Below are positions 8,172 through 15,385 of a stretch of 64,000 nucleotides of DNA, one piece after another. The notes under the pieces are model-generated. The model worked only from the letters and a program-made list of their open reading frames with translations. It ran no database searches and had not been told where the DNA came from. The position numbers and the translations under genes were made by a program. The DNA is from Salinimicrobium sp035607535 (GTDB lineage: Bacteria > Bacteroidota > Bacteroidia > Flavobacteriales > Flavobacteriaceae). The first letter of the stretch is position 1; each line of letters starts with the position of its first letter. The stretch lies in assembly GCF_035607535.1 (NCBI RefSeq), contig NZ_JAYDZX010000012.1, forward strand, positions 62,001 to 126,000. The letters are read 5' to 3'.

Positions 8172-9344
8172 ATGAACTATATATTATTTGACGGGGCTGT
8201 TCGAACACAGCTTTTGCCATTTACCTTTACCAGGCCTGTAGCCGACATTCGGGTGGGGATTCTCACTATTCGTGAGAAATGGGAAAAATTTCTCAATACC
8301 ACTACCTCTACGATCACCGAGGATTATCTTTCCGAAAAATGGCCTATGGTGGAGATGGAGGAAAATGTAATGATCAATGCGGCTTTTTTACCTACTGCTG
8401 AGCTTGTGGAGCAGATAAAGAACCTGCAGCCCGGGGAAGGTATTTTTCACGAAGAAGATGTTGTTGCATTTCATGCATTTGAAGAGCAGGAAGTGGATTT
8501 TGCAGACTGTGTGAATATAGAATTGGAAGGAAAAGCATTGCTGGTAGAGCATACCTGGGATATCTTTAGGCTCAATGGAGAAGCAATTGCTGCCGATTTT
8601 GAATTACTCACTCAGGACAGGAAGAGCCAGAAAATATCTTCAACCAACCAGGTAATAGGCCCCGAAAATGTCTTTTTAGAGGAGGGAGCAAAAGTGGAAT
8701 GTGCTATCCTTAATGCTTCTGAAGGACCTATTTATATTGGAGCCGACGCCGAAGTCATGGAAGGTAGTATCGTAAGAGGACCGTTTGCTCTTTGTGATCA
8801 CGCTACCCTTAAAATGGGAGCAAAGATCTATGGTTCAACTACGGTGGGGCCTCATTCTAAGGTTGGAGGAGAGGTCAATAATTCTGTCATTTTTGGATAC
8901 TCTAATAAAGGCCATGATGGCTTTCTCGGAAATTCTGTGCTCGGGGAATGGTGCAACCTGGGAGCCGACACAAATACCTCCAACCTAAAAAACAATTATG
9001 CCGAAGTGCGCCTCTGGGATTATGCTTCAGAAAGGTTTGCCCCCACCGGACTACAATTCTGCGGACTCATGATGGGAGATCACAGCAAATGCGGAATCAA
9101 TACCATGTTCAATACCGGAACTGTGGTAGGAGTAAGCGCCAATATCTTCGGAGCCGGTTTTCCGCGGAACTTTATACCGAGCTTCAGCTGGGGCGGCAGC
9201 GGCGGAACCACTACTTTTAAGACTGAAAAAGCTTATGAGGTTGCTGAAAAAGTTATGGAGCGCCGGGGTATTGAGTTTTCAGAAGAAGATAAGGCTATTC
9301 TTGACCAGGTCTTTGAAGATACTAGGAAGTACAGGAGGGATTAG
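8172..9344 (+). CDS. GlmU-like putative sugar nucleotidyltransferase
   Basis: 390 residues. The first about 170 residues form a reduced, divergent nucleotidyltransferase-like domain (LFDGAVRTQLLPFTFTRPVADIR). The rest is a left-handed beta helix of hexapeptide repeats (IGADAEVMEGSIV, LGNSVLGEWCNLGADTN), as in the acetyltransferase half of GlmU. The family is widespread in Bacteroidota alongside a genuine GlmU, so the exact substrate is uncertain; activated amino-sugar synthesis is the inference. The Rossmann signature GxGTRM is not seen at the N-terminus, which argues against a normal uridylyltransferase. Confidence 0.82.
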   Translation: MNYILFDGAVRTQLLPFTFTRPVADIRVGILTIREKWEKFLNTTTSTITEDYLSEKWPMVEMEENVMINAAFLPTAELVEQIKNLQPGEGIFHEEDVVAFHAFEEQEVDFADCVNIELEGKALLVEHTWDIFRLNGEAIAADFELLTQDRKSQKISSTNQVIGPENVFLEEGAKVECAILNASEGPIYIGADAEVMEGSIVRGPFALCDHATLKMGAKIYGSTTVGPHSKVGGEVNNSVIFGYSNKGHDGFLGNSVLGEWCNLGADTNTSNLKNNYAEVRLWDYASERFAPTGLQFCGLMMGDHSKCGINTMFNTGTVVGVSANIFGAGFPRNFIPSFSWGGSGGTTTFKTEKAYEVAEKVMERRGIEFSEEDKAILDQVFEDTRKYRRD

Positions 9345-9465
9345 TGATCCAGTGATCAGTGATCAGTTTGCAGTTCTCAAATGAAGTTTAAAAATTGGTG
9401 CTTAAAATTTGCCTCTGGTTAATTATTGCTAATAGTCTACTGGTTAGTGCTAATTGATCTCTAAT
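9343..9465. repeat. degenerate 7-bp-period array after the GlmU-like gene
   Basis: Starts inside the stop codon region with heptamers AGTGATC (three near-perfect copies), AGTTTGC, AGTTCTC. A second phase at 9418-9465 reads TTGCTAA, TAGTCTA, CTGGTTA, GTGCTAA. On the minus strand the first part is CACTGAT, the same consensus as the larger array at 35300-35396. Confidence 0.55.
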
Positions 9466-9491
9466 TTGGCACTTTTAGAGAGGTATTATTT

Positions 9492-9752
9492 TTAAAACAT
9501 GAAATAAAGAAATACGCTGAGGAGCAGCACAAGGACAATCGCCGATATTCCATAGATTTTCAGTTGCCTTGCCTTGTATTCCGCCTTTAAACGTTTTCTT
9601 GTCTCCTGAAGCTCCTTTTTTGTGGGTGTGCGGTGGCTTTGTATGCCGCTTATCTGTTCTTTTCCAGCAAAGTGTTTTTCTGCTCGCCCGGATTTTAATC
9701 TCCTGTTGTTCTTAAGGCTAACAATGGCTCCGAAAGCGCTTCCAAAACTCAT
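9492..9752 (-). CDS. small tail-anchored-type protein of unknown function
   Basis: 86 residues with start MSFGSAFGAIVSLKNNRR. An upstream in-frame ATG at 9794 would add 14 residues unlike the family-style N-terminus. The body is very basic with a helical KELQETRKRLKAEYKARQ segment, and the C-terminus is one transmembrane helix (about residues 66-86) ending at the stop codon. This suggests a membrane-tethered cytosolic protein. I do not recognise a function. Confidence 0.65.
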   Translation of the reverse strand: MSFGSAFGAIVSLKNNRRLKSGRAEKHFAGKEQISGIQSHRTPTKKELQETRKRLKAEYKARQLKIYGISAIVLVLLLSVFLYFMF

Positions 9753-9849
9753 GGGTTCTTCAGATTTTTCGACAAGATAGGGAAATATGAACATTTTTTG
9801 AAGAAGTGGTAAGTTGCAGTGAATAATATTATTAGAGGGTATGAATTAT

Positions 9850-9891
9850 TGATCTATGATCATTGGTCCCTGATAATTGTTCATTGATTTA
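9850..9891. repeat. degenerate 7-bp-period array in the mtaB promoter region
   Basis: Six consecutive heptamers TGATCTA, TGATCAT, TGGTCCC, TGATAAT, TGTTCAT, TGATTTA in exact register. The array overlaps the place where the -33 element of the mtaB promoter should be (ATTG at 9876-9879). Confidence 0.55.
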
Positions 9892-9906
9892 AAGTTGGTA
9901 TCTTTG
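9876..9906 (+). promoter_or_regulatory. mtaB promoter
   Basis: TATCTTTG at 9899-9906 is a perfect TAnnTTTG box; ATTG at 9876-9879 is the -33 candidate at 19-bp spacing. The start codon is 84 bp downstream, leaving room for the leader hairpin. Confidence 0.7.
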
Positions 9907-9940
9907 CAGCCTCTAAAATGACTTTTTTAGAGGCTGTTTT
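9907..9940 (+). terminator. terminator-like hairpin at the start of the mtaB leader
   Basis: CAGCCTCTAAAA (9907-9918), loop TGACTT, TTTTAGAGGCTG (9925-9936), then TTTTATTTAA. The 12-bp perfect stem lies directly after the -7 box, so it would form from the first transcribed bases. It may insulate mtaB from upstream transcription or shape its 5' end. Confidence 0.5.
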
Positions 9941-9990
9941 ATTTAACTGAATTCCTGAAGGTTATCCGTCGGGATCGTGATTGAGAAGAA

Positions 9991-11325
9991 ATGCAAGACA
10001 CAAAAAAAGTAGCCTTTTATACCCTGGGTTGTAAGCTTAATTTTTCTGAGACCTCTACTATTGCCCGTTCTTTTAAAGATGAGGGTTTTCAGAGGGTTGA
10101 TTTTAGCGAAGCAGCCGATATTTACGTGATCAATACCTGCTCGGTGACCGATAATGCTGATAAACGCTTCAAAACCATTGTAAAACAGGCCCAAAAGGTC
10201 AATGAGAATGCTTTTGTGATTGCAGTTGGTTGTTACGCTCAGCTAAAACCTGAAGAACTCGCCGCAGTAGACGGAGTGGATCTGGTCTTAGGAGCTACTG
10301 AAAAATTCAAGATAACAAACTACCTTAATGATCTCACCAAAAATGACATGGGAGAGGTGCATTCCTGTGAAATAGGGGAGGCAGATTTCTATGTTGGATC
10401 TTATTCCTTTGGGGATCGCACGCGAGCTTTTTTGAAGGTGCAGGATGGTTGTGATTATAAATGTACCTATTGTACCATTCCGCTGGCGCGCGGGATTTCC
10501 AGAAGCGATACTTTGGAGAATGTCCTTGAAAATGCAAAGAAGATCAGTGATAAGGGGATCAAGGAAATCGTTCTGACAGGTGTAAATATTGGAGATTACG
10601 GGAAAGGTGAATTCGGCAATAAGAAGCACGAGCACACTTTTCTTGATCTTGTAAAGGCTTTGGATCAAGTAGAAGGAATTGAAAGGCTGCGAATTTCCTC
10701 TATAGAACCCAATCTGTTAAAGAACGAAACCATAGATTTTGTTTCCGGGAGTAACTCATTTGTTCCTCACTTTCATATTCCCCTGCAAAGTGGAAGCAAC
10801 GATGTGCTCAAAGCAATGCGCCGTCGTTATCTAAAGGAACTTTATGTTGATAGGGTACAAAAGATCAAGGAGGTAATGCCCGATGCGTGCATTGGTGTGG
10901 ATGTGATCGTTGGATTTCCGGGAGAGACAGATGAGCATTTCCTGGAAACCTATAATTTCCTAAACGAGCTCGACATTTCTTATCTGCATGTTTTTACTTA
11001 TTCAGAAAGAGATAATACTCTGGCTGCTGAAATGGATGAGGTAGTGCCACTTAAGGTGAGAAAGAAAAGGAGTAAGATGCTACGTGGCCTTTCAGCAAAA
11101 AAGCGCAGGGCATTTTATGAGTCTCAGTTAGGCAAGACTAAAACTGTTCTTTTTGAAGGGGAGAATAAAGAAGGATACATCCACGGCTTTACTGAGAACT
11201 ATGTCAAAGTGAAAACTCCCTGGGACCCGGCACTGGTAAATACACTACATCAGGTAGAATTAAAAGAAATAGGAGAAGACGGGTTGGTCCGTTTCTCCTA
11301 TGTAGAGGATAAAATCTTGCTTTAG
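9991..11325 (+). CDS. mtaB: tRNA (N6-threonylcarbamoyladenosine(37)-C2)-methylthiotransferase
   Basis: 444 residues. The MTTase domain has its three cluster cysteines in TLGCKLN, NTCSVT and VGCYAQ. The radical SAM motif CDYKCTYC lies near residue 155, and a TRAM-type C-terminus follows. The enzyme adds a methylthio group to t6A37 of tRNAs reading ANN codons, using two 4Fe-4S clusters and SAM. The N-terminal TLGCKLNFSET and the lack of a RimO- or MiaB-specific signature favour MtaB. It overlaps the convergent gene by four bases. Confidence 0.9.
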   Translation: MQDTKKVAFYTLGCKLNFSETSTIARSFKDEGFQRVDFSEAADIYVINTCSVTDNADKRFKTIVKQAQKVNENAFVIAVGCYAQLKPEELAAVDGVDLVLGATEKFKITNYLNDLTKNDMGEVHSCEIGEADFYVGSYSFGDRTRAFLKVQDGCDYKCTYCTIPLARGISRSDTLENVLENAKKISDKGIKEIVLTGVNIGDYGKGEFGNKKHEHTFLDLVKALDQVEGIERLRISSIEPNLLKNETIDFVSGSNSFVPHFHIPLQSGSNDVLKAMRRRYLKELYVDRVQKIKEVMPDACIGVDVIVGFPGETDEHFLETYNFLNELDISYLHVFTYSERDNTLAAEMDEVVPLKVRKKRSKMLRGLSAKKRRAFYESQLGKTKTVLFEGENKEGYIHGFTENYVKVKTPWDPALVNTLHQVELKEIGEDGLVRFSYVEDKILL

Positions 11326-11621
11326 ATATTTATGCCAACCGGGAGCATATCTTTGTATCTGCGTCGATTCTTTCGCATGAACTTTGCAATGGTAGGACTG
11401 GTAGGCATCACCCGAATCTCACGCTCTTTGATAATATCCAGCACCTTTTCAATAAATGGTTCAAGATAGCCTTTTTCCTTGAGGTCTTCGCTCATTTCCA
11501 GTTTGGTAAGGAAGATCTTACGGTCCTGACTCGCATATTCGATCTTGGCTAAATCTCCATCAACCTGAAGCTCAAATTGACGCAGGAATTCATTGTCATT
11601 AACAGTTAGTTGAGGGTCCAT
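11322..11621 (-). CDS. small GNAT-like (YjdJ-type) protein
   Basis: 99 residues. The order beta strand GDLAKIEYASQDRKIFLTKLEMSE, helix EPFIEKVLDIIKER and strand IRVMPTSPTIAKFMRKN matches the short GCN5-related fold (YjdJ/GNAT-like family), ending in a basic segment RRRYKDMLPVGINI. Members bind acyl-CoA weakly or not at all, and their role is poorly known. The gene faces mtaB and the two stop regions overlap by four bases. Confidence 0.65.
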   Translation of the reverse strand: MDPQLTVNDNEFLRQFELQVDGDLAKIEYASQDRKIFLTKLEMSEDLKEKGYLEPFIEKVLDIIKEREIRVMPTSPTIAKFMRKNRRRYKDMLPVGINI

Positions 11622-11818
11622 AGTTTTTGTTTTTCTAACTAAGTATCAAAAAATCAGCCACTTTTAGAAGTATTGTATAATAGATGAAAATTGGCTGTTC
11701 CGGAATAACCGGCAGGAAATTTTATATTAAAAATTATTTGAGGCAGTCAATTTCCCTTAAATTTGGAAGTAAAGTTAATGATTTTTGGGCACATCTGGGC
11801 TGTAGAAGCTCTTGAAAT

Positions 11819-12523
11819 ATGGCGAAAGACTCTCTAATTCACGTATACTGTATGCCGGGTTTGGCTGCAAATCCAAGCATTTTTGAAATGATAAGTTTGC
11901 CGGAAGATAAGTTTAAGATCCACTGGCTGGATTGGTTATTGCCAAAACCTGGGGAAAAACTTATCGATTATTCTGCAAGATTGTGTAAAAAGATTGAACA
12001 TGAGGATCCTGTTCTAATTGGAGTCTCCTTTGGCGGGGTTATTGTTCAGGAAATGGCCCAGATCATTGAGGTGCAAAGGGTGATTATCATCTCCAGTGTA
12101 AAGAGTGAAAAGGAGTTGCCCCGAAGAATGCGCTTCGCCCGTTGTACTAAAGCATTTAAGATCCTGCCCACTTCTTTGGCCCGGCATGTAGATGCTCTGG
12201 AAAAGATTGCAGTAGGAGATTTTGCTACAAAGAGAGCAAAACTCTACAAGAAATACCTGTCAATTACCGATACGCGCTATCTGGACTGGGCGATAGAAAA
12301 GATGGTGTGCTGGGAGAGACCCGAACCTTATAAGGGCGTAGTGCATATACATGGTGATAAGGACGAGATCTTTCCTTACAAATATATTGACGGATGTATA
12401 ACTGTGAAAGGAGGAACTCACGTGATGATCATCAATAGATTTAGATGGTTCAATGATCATTTGGAAGAAATTATCCTTACCGGAAAACTTAAAAAAAAGA
12501 AAGAAAAAGAAATAATCAATTAA
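11819..12523 (+). CDS. alpha/beta hydrolase
   Basis: 234 residues. The nucleophile elbow is GVSFGG (Ser near residue 71), the acid is probably the Asp in HGDKDEIFP (near 182), and the histidine lies in GGTHVMI (near 204), giving a complete triad. There is no signal peptide, so it acts in the cytosol. It is one base away from the lytic transglycosylase start and surely co-transcribed; a lipid or peptidoglycan-related ester substrate is only a guess. The tail KKKKEKEIIN is strongly basic. Confidence 0.8.
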   Translation: MAKDSLIHVYCMPGLAANPSIFEMISLPEDKFKIHWLDWLLPKPGEKLIDYSARLCKKIEHEDPVLIGVSFGGVIVQEMAQIIEVQRVIIISSVKSEKELPRRMRFARCTKAFKILPTSLARHVDALEKIAVGDFATKRAKLYKKYLSITDTRYLDWAIEKMVCWERPEPYKGVVHIHGDKDEIFPYKYIDGCITVKGGTHVMIINRFRWFNDHLEEIILTGKLKKKKEKEIIN

Positions 12524-12524
12524 T

Positions 12525-13451
12525 ATGAAACTGAAGAACATACTTATTGGAGGGAGTTTGCTGGTGGTTTGTGGACTGGGTATAAATGCGGTCCAGGATG
12601 CCCCTACAGATGAAAATCAGGAAAAGCAAATTTCAAATGGCTATAACGTCTATGCACTTCCTATGCCAGATGATCTCGAGTTTGCGGGCGAAACTGTACC
12701 TTTAGAAGACCCCGATGTTTTTGAAAGGATGGATAGAGAGCTGTTAGTGAATACCTATTGGCAATCAAATACGCTATTGCTGCTGAAGCGGGCAAATAAG
12801 TATTTTCCTGTCATAGAACCCATTTTAGAGGAGTACGGGGTTCCCGATGATCTCAAATATATAGCTGTGATCGAAAGCGGACTCACCAATGCAGTTTCTC
12901 CTGCGGGAGCAAGGGGCTTCTGGCAGATCATGGAAAGTACCGGAAAGGAATACGGGCTGGAAATAAATGATAATGTGGATGAGCGTTATAATCTTGAAAA
13001 ATCGACCCGCGTAGCTGCTGAATATCTGAAGAAGTCAAAAGAGCGGTTTGGAACCTGGACCCTCGCTGCTGCTGCATACAACGCCGGGAATTATGGAGTG
13101 GACAGACAGAGAGAGAGGCAGGACGTAGTAGATTATTACGACTTGCTTCTGGGGGAAGAAACCGGTCGCTACGTCTTCAGGATCCTGGCATTAAAGGAGA
13201 TCATGGAAAACGCCAAGAGCTATGGGTTTAACTTCAGGCAAAAGGACCTTTACCAACCTATTCCTTCCTATAAAGTTAAAGTGGACACCGCAGTGACCGA
13301 TTTTGCGAAGTTCGCTCAGGACTTCGGGATCAACTATAAAATCCTTAAGATCCACAATCCATGGCTGCGCGAGGCCCATCTTAACAACAGGTCCCGAAAG
13401 GAATATCTTATAGAACTCCCTGAAGAAGGTTATTATTCTCCGGCTCCCTGA
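12525..13451 (+). CDS. lytic murein transglycosylase (SLT domain, MltD-like)
   Basis: 308 residues with a non-cleaved or weak N-terminal signal segment. The SLT domain occupies about residues 90-215: the catalytic Glu is in YIAVIESGLTNAVSPAGARG, followed by GFWQIMESTGKEYGL and AAAAYNAGNYGV. It cleaves the MurNAc-GlcNAc bond with formation of 1,6-anhydroMurNAc in the periplasm. The C-terminal part lacks a visible LysM repeat, unlike full MltD, so it is a short form. Confidence 0.9.
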   Translation: MKLKNILIGGSLLVVCGLGINAVQDAPTDENQEKQISNGYNVYALPMPDDLEFAGETVPLEDPDVFERMDRELLVNTYWQSNTLLLLKRANKYFPVIEPILEEYGVPDDLKYIAVIESGLTNAVSPAGARGFWQIMESTGKEYGLEINDNVDERYNLEKSTRVAAEYLKKSKERFGTWTLAAAAYNAGNYGVDRQRERQDVVDYYDLLLGEETGRYVFRILALKEIMENAKSYGFNFRQKDLYQPIPSYKVKVDTAVTDFAKFAQDFGINYKILKIHNPWLREAHLNNRSRKEYLIELPEEGYYSPAP

Positions 13452-13586
13452 TAATGGAAATCCTGAAAAAAGAGAAGGCTCTTGAGAAATAGGCCTTCAT
13501 TAGCTGAAATAGCTTCAGTTTTTGACGTGCTCGTAATGGTAATTAGTTAGGTTCCTGTAAAGTTCAGGTTGCTTTTTTGTACCCTC

Positions 13587-14288
13587 TTACGGGGTAAAAG
13601 TTTCTTCAGCTGTAGAGTACTGGCTGCTGTCTTTTATAAGGAGTAGGGAAAGCGCATTAGAGAACGCATCATAGTTGAGGTTGAAGGATTTCTCAAACTC
13701 AATCCCAAATGGATGGGAGATCTTTCTCCTTATATCCAGTATCTTTTTATCCTTATCCATTAAAAAGGAAGTTGGGAAGCCAAGGGAGTGCTTCATCATT
13801 TTAATTACGTGCGGACTGGTATTCTGCATCTCATCAACATAAAGAATGGAGATGTTATCGCTGTATTTTTGAGCAAGTTGCTTCGCAGTTTCACGATCAT
13901 CCCAAAACAACATCACGAAGTCTACCTGTTCATGGTATTTATCGGCTAGCTTGTTTAGTGCAGGGATTTCTCCGGCGGTAGGAGCTATCCAGGAAGCATA
14001 AGTAGTAAGATATACCGGCTTGTGGAATTCATCCAGAAGAACGGATTTCTTTCTGAGGTCTTTTACCTTAAAGTTATCCATTCGACTTCCCTTTAAACAA
14101 TGATTCACGAGTGAGTCGAACAGAAAAGTAGCTCTTTCCACATTTTGAGTGCGATAAGCTTTATCTGCGTGTTTTTTATACTTGGGAAGGTGGAGGCTAA
14201 GTGCTTGAGAAAAACTTATTTGTTCCTGCTGACCGTAGCTTGTCAAAAGACAGGAGCATGTAAGAATCAAAAGAAAAAATTTGCGCAT
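13587..14288 (-). CDS. exported thioredoxin-fold protein without redox cysteines
   Basis: 233 residues with a signal peptide (MRKFFLLILTCSCLLTSYGQ). The TlpA-like core starts at KPVYLTTYASWIAPTAGEIPAL, where the normal WCxxC is WIAP. The later VDFVMLFWDD, GFPTSFLMDKDKKIL (cis-Pro loop) and KISHP fit the thioredoxin fold. With both active-site cysteines missing it cannot act as a thiol oxidoreductase, so a binding or scaffold role in the periplasm is inferred. The gene stands alone between opposite-strand neighbours. Confidence 0.75.
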   Translation of the reverse strand: MRKFFLLILTCSCLLTSYGQQEQISFSQALSLHLPKYKKHADKAYRTQNVERATFLFDSLVNHCLKGSRMDNFKVKDLRKKSVLLDEFHKPVYLTTYASWIAPTAGEIPALNKLADKYHEQVDFVMLFWDDRETAKQLAQKYSDNISILYVDEMQNTSPHVIKMMKHSLGFPTSFLMDKDKKILDIRRKISHPFGIEFEKSFNLNYDAFSNALSLLLIKDSSQYSTAEETFTP

Positions 14289-14437
14289 TTAGCTAGGGGT
14301 CCAAATTTTGTACAAAAGTACGCTATAAGAACCTTAGCGGGGAAATTACTCGATTAAATACCTAAATATTTGTTGAAATACAGCCCTGAAAATCCTACAA
14401 AAGAAATCTTAAAGAAAAATTCCGGAAGGGTCAATTT

Positions 14438-14953
14438 CTAGATCTTTTTCATTTGCTGCTTCATCATCTTGATCTGTTCATCAAGCATGTTGTGCTTATC
14501 AAGTTTCTTTGCTTCCTGCAGCAGCATTTGGGCTTCTCTTTTTCGGCGTTTGGTCATGGCTATTCCCGCAAGATTAAGTTTTGCCATAGCCAGGTCCTGT
14601 TTCATGGAAAGACCGAGTTTGATCGCTCTCTTGAAGAATTTTTCAGCCTGAGTTATATTGGTTTGGGAAACCATCAATCCGTGTAGGTACCAATAGTAGC
14701 CCTGTTGTTTTTGGGTAAGAGCTTTTTCGGGATCCTTGATCTTGTCAAGCCATTTCTTGGCTCTTGCAAAATCTTGTTTCCTAAGTCTCAAAAAGGCCAT
14801 TAAGATCATCTCATTCTTATAATAGAGGAAGACAAAAATCCCCGAAAGAAGTAAAAGGAATATTCCGTTACCTATATTACCTTCGAAAAATTGCCAGATG
14901 GCGAGGATCACCAGGATTCCGGTGATGATCAATTTGTAGACTTTATTGAACAT
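14438..14953 (-). CDS. TPR-like protein with two N-terminal membrane helices
   Basis: 171 residues. Two transmembrane helices (about 6-24 and 27-45) are followed by a cytosolic all-helical part with TPR-like spacing (ARAKKWLDKI, QQGYYWYLHGLMVSQ, AEKFFKRAIKLG, AKLNLAGIAMTKRRKREA). The family is widespread in flavobacteria and has no assigned function. A minus-strand TACCTTTG box at 14976-14983 lies 23 bp upstream of the start. Confidence 0.75.
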   Translation of the reverse strand: MFNKVYKLIITGILVILAIWQFFEGNIGNGIFLLLLSGIFVFLYYKNEMILMAFLRLRKQDFARAKKWLDKIKDPEKALTQKQQGYYWYLHGLMVSQTNITQAEKFFKRAIKLGLSMKQDLAMAKLNLAGIAMTKRRKREAQMLLQEAKKLDKHNMLDEQIKMMKQQMKKI

Positions 14954-15016
14954 TTGCAGTAAAATTTAAAGGCTGCAAAGGTAAGAAAAACAATTGGAAA
15001 TTATTTCAAATTAGGG

Positions 15017-15047
15017 TTTGTGCAAGTAAAAACTCTTTGTATATTTG
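15017..15047 (+). promoter_or_regulatory. rpmH promoter, full consensus
   Basis: TTTG at 15017-15020, 19 bp, TATATTTG at 15040-15047: exact match to the Bacteroidota TTTG/TAnnTTTG promoter. Transcription should start near 15053. Confidence 0.85.
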
Positions 15048-15055
15048 CCCGCAGT

Positions 15056-15074
15056 TTTAAGAGGAGGTCTTAAA
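15056..15074 (+). promoter_or_regulatory. rpmH leader hairpin with AGGAGGT
   Basis: TTTAAGA (15056-15062) pairs with TCTTAAA (15068-15074), leaving GGAGG in the loop. Bases 15062-15068 spell AGGAGGT, a full match to an anti-Shine-Dalgarno complement, 49 bases before the rpmH ATG and with no start codon nearer. Flavobacterial genes rarely carry such a sequence, so a regulatory role is possible. Confidence 0.4.
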
Positions 15075-15117
15075 GCTTTTTTCAAAGCGATTTCAAAGAA
15101 GATTAAAGATAATTATC

Positions 15118-15276
15118 ATGAAAAGAACGTTTCAACCATCAAAGAGGAAAAGAAAAAACAAGCACGGTTTTAGAGAGCGTATGGCAAGTGTTAACGGAAG
15201 AAAAGTGCTTGCTCGCAGAAGAGCAAAAGGAAGAAAGAAATTATCTGTTTCCTCTGAGCAAAGGCATAAACACTAG
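15118..15276 (+). CDS. rpmH: 50S ribosomal protein L34
   Basis: 52 residues: MKRTFQPSKRKRKNKHG, then FRERMASVNGRKVLARRRAKGRKKLSVSS, the universal L34 pattern. It binds 23S rRNA domain III. The last residues (SSEQRHKH) extend slightly beyond the common 44-46-residue length, as in many Bacteroidota. It has its own consensus promoter and terminator; the usual partner rnpA is not adjacent. Confidence 0.97.
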   Translation: MKRTFQPSKRKRKNKHGFRERMASVNGRKVLARRRAKGRKKLSVSSEQRHKH

Positions 15277-15301
15277 ATGATTATCGACCCGAAATATTAA
15301 A

Positions 15302-15332
15302 GGTGTTACTTTTTTAAGTAACGCCTTTTTTT
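15302..15332 (+). terminator. rpmH terminator
   Basis: GGTGTTACTT (15302-15311), loop TTTT, AAGTAACGCC (15316-15325, one G-U pair), then seven T. Confidence 0.88.
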
Positions 15333-15385
15333 ATACCCTTTAGGTTCCTATTTTTACAAAACACACCCACTCAAAATATTTCCTA

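Noticed and set aside
9343..9378. Cluster of DnaA- or Dam-like GATC sites (AGTGATCAGTGATC)
   Set aside because: GATC arises from the heptamer unit; the same array loses it a few units on. It is explained by the 7-bp period.
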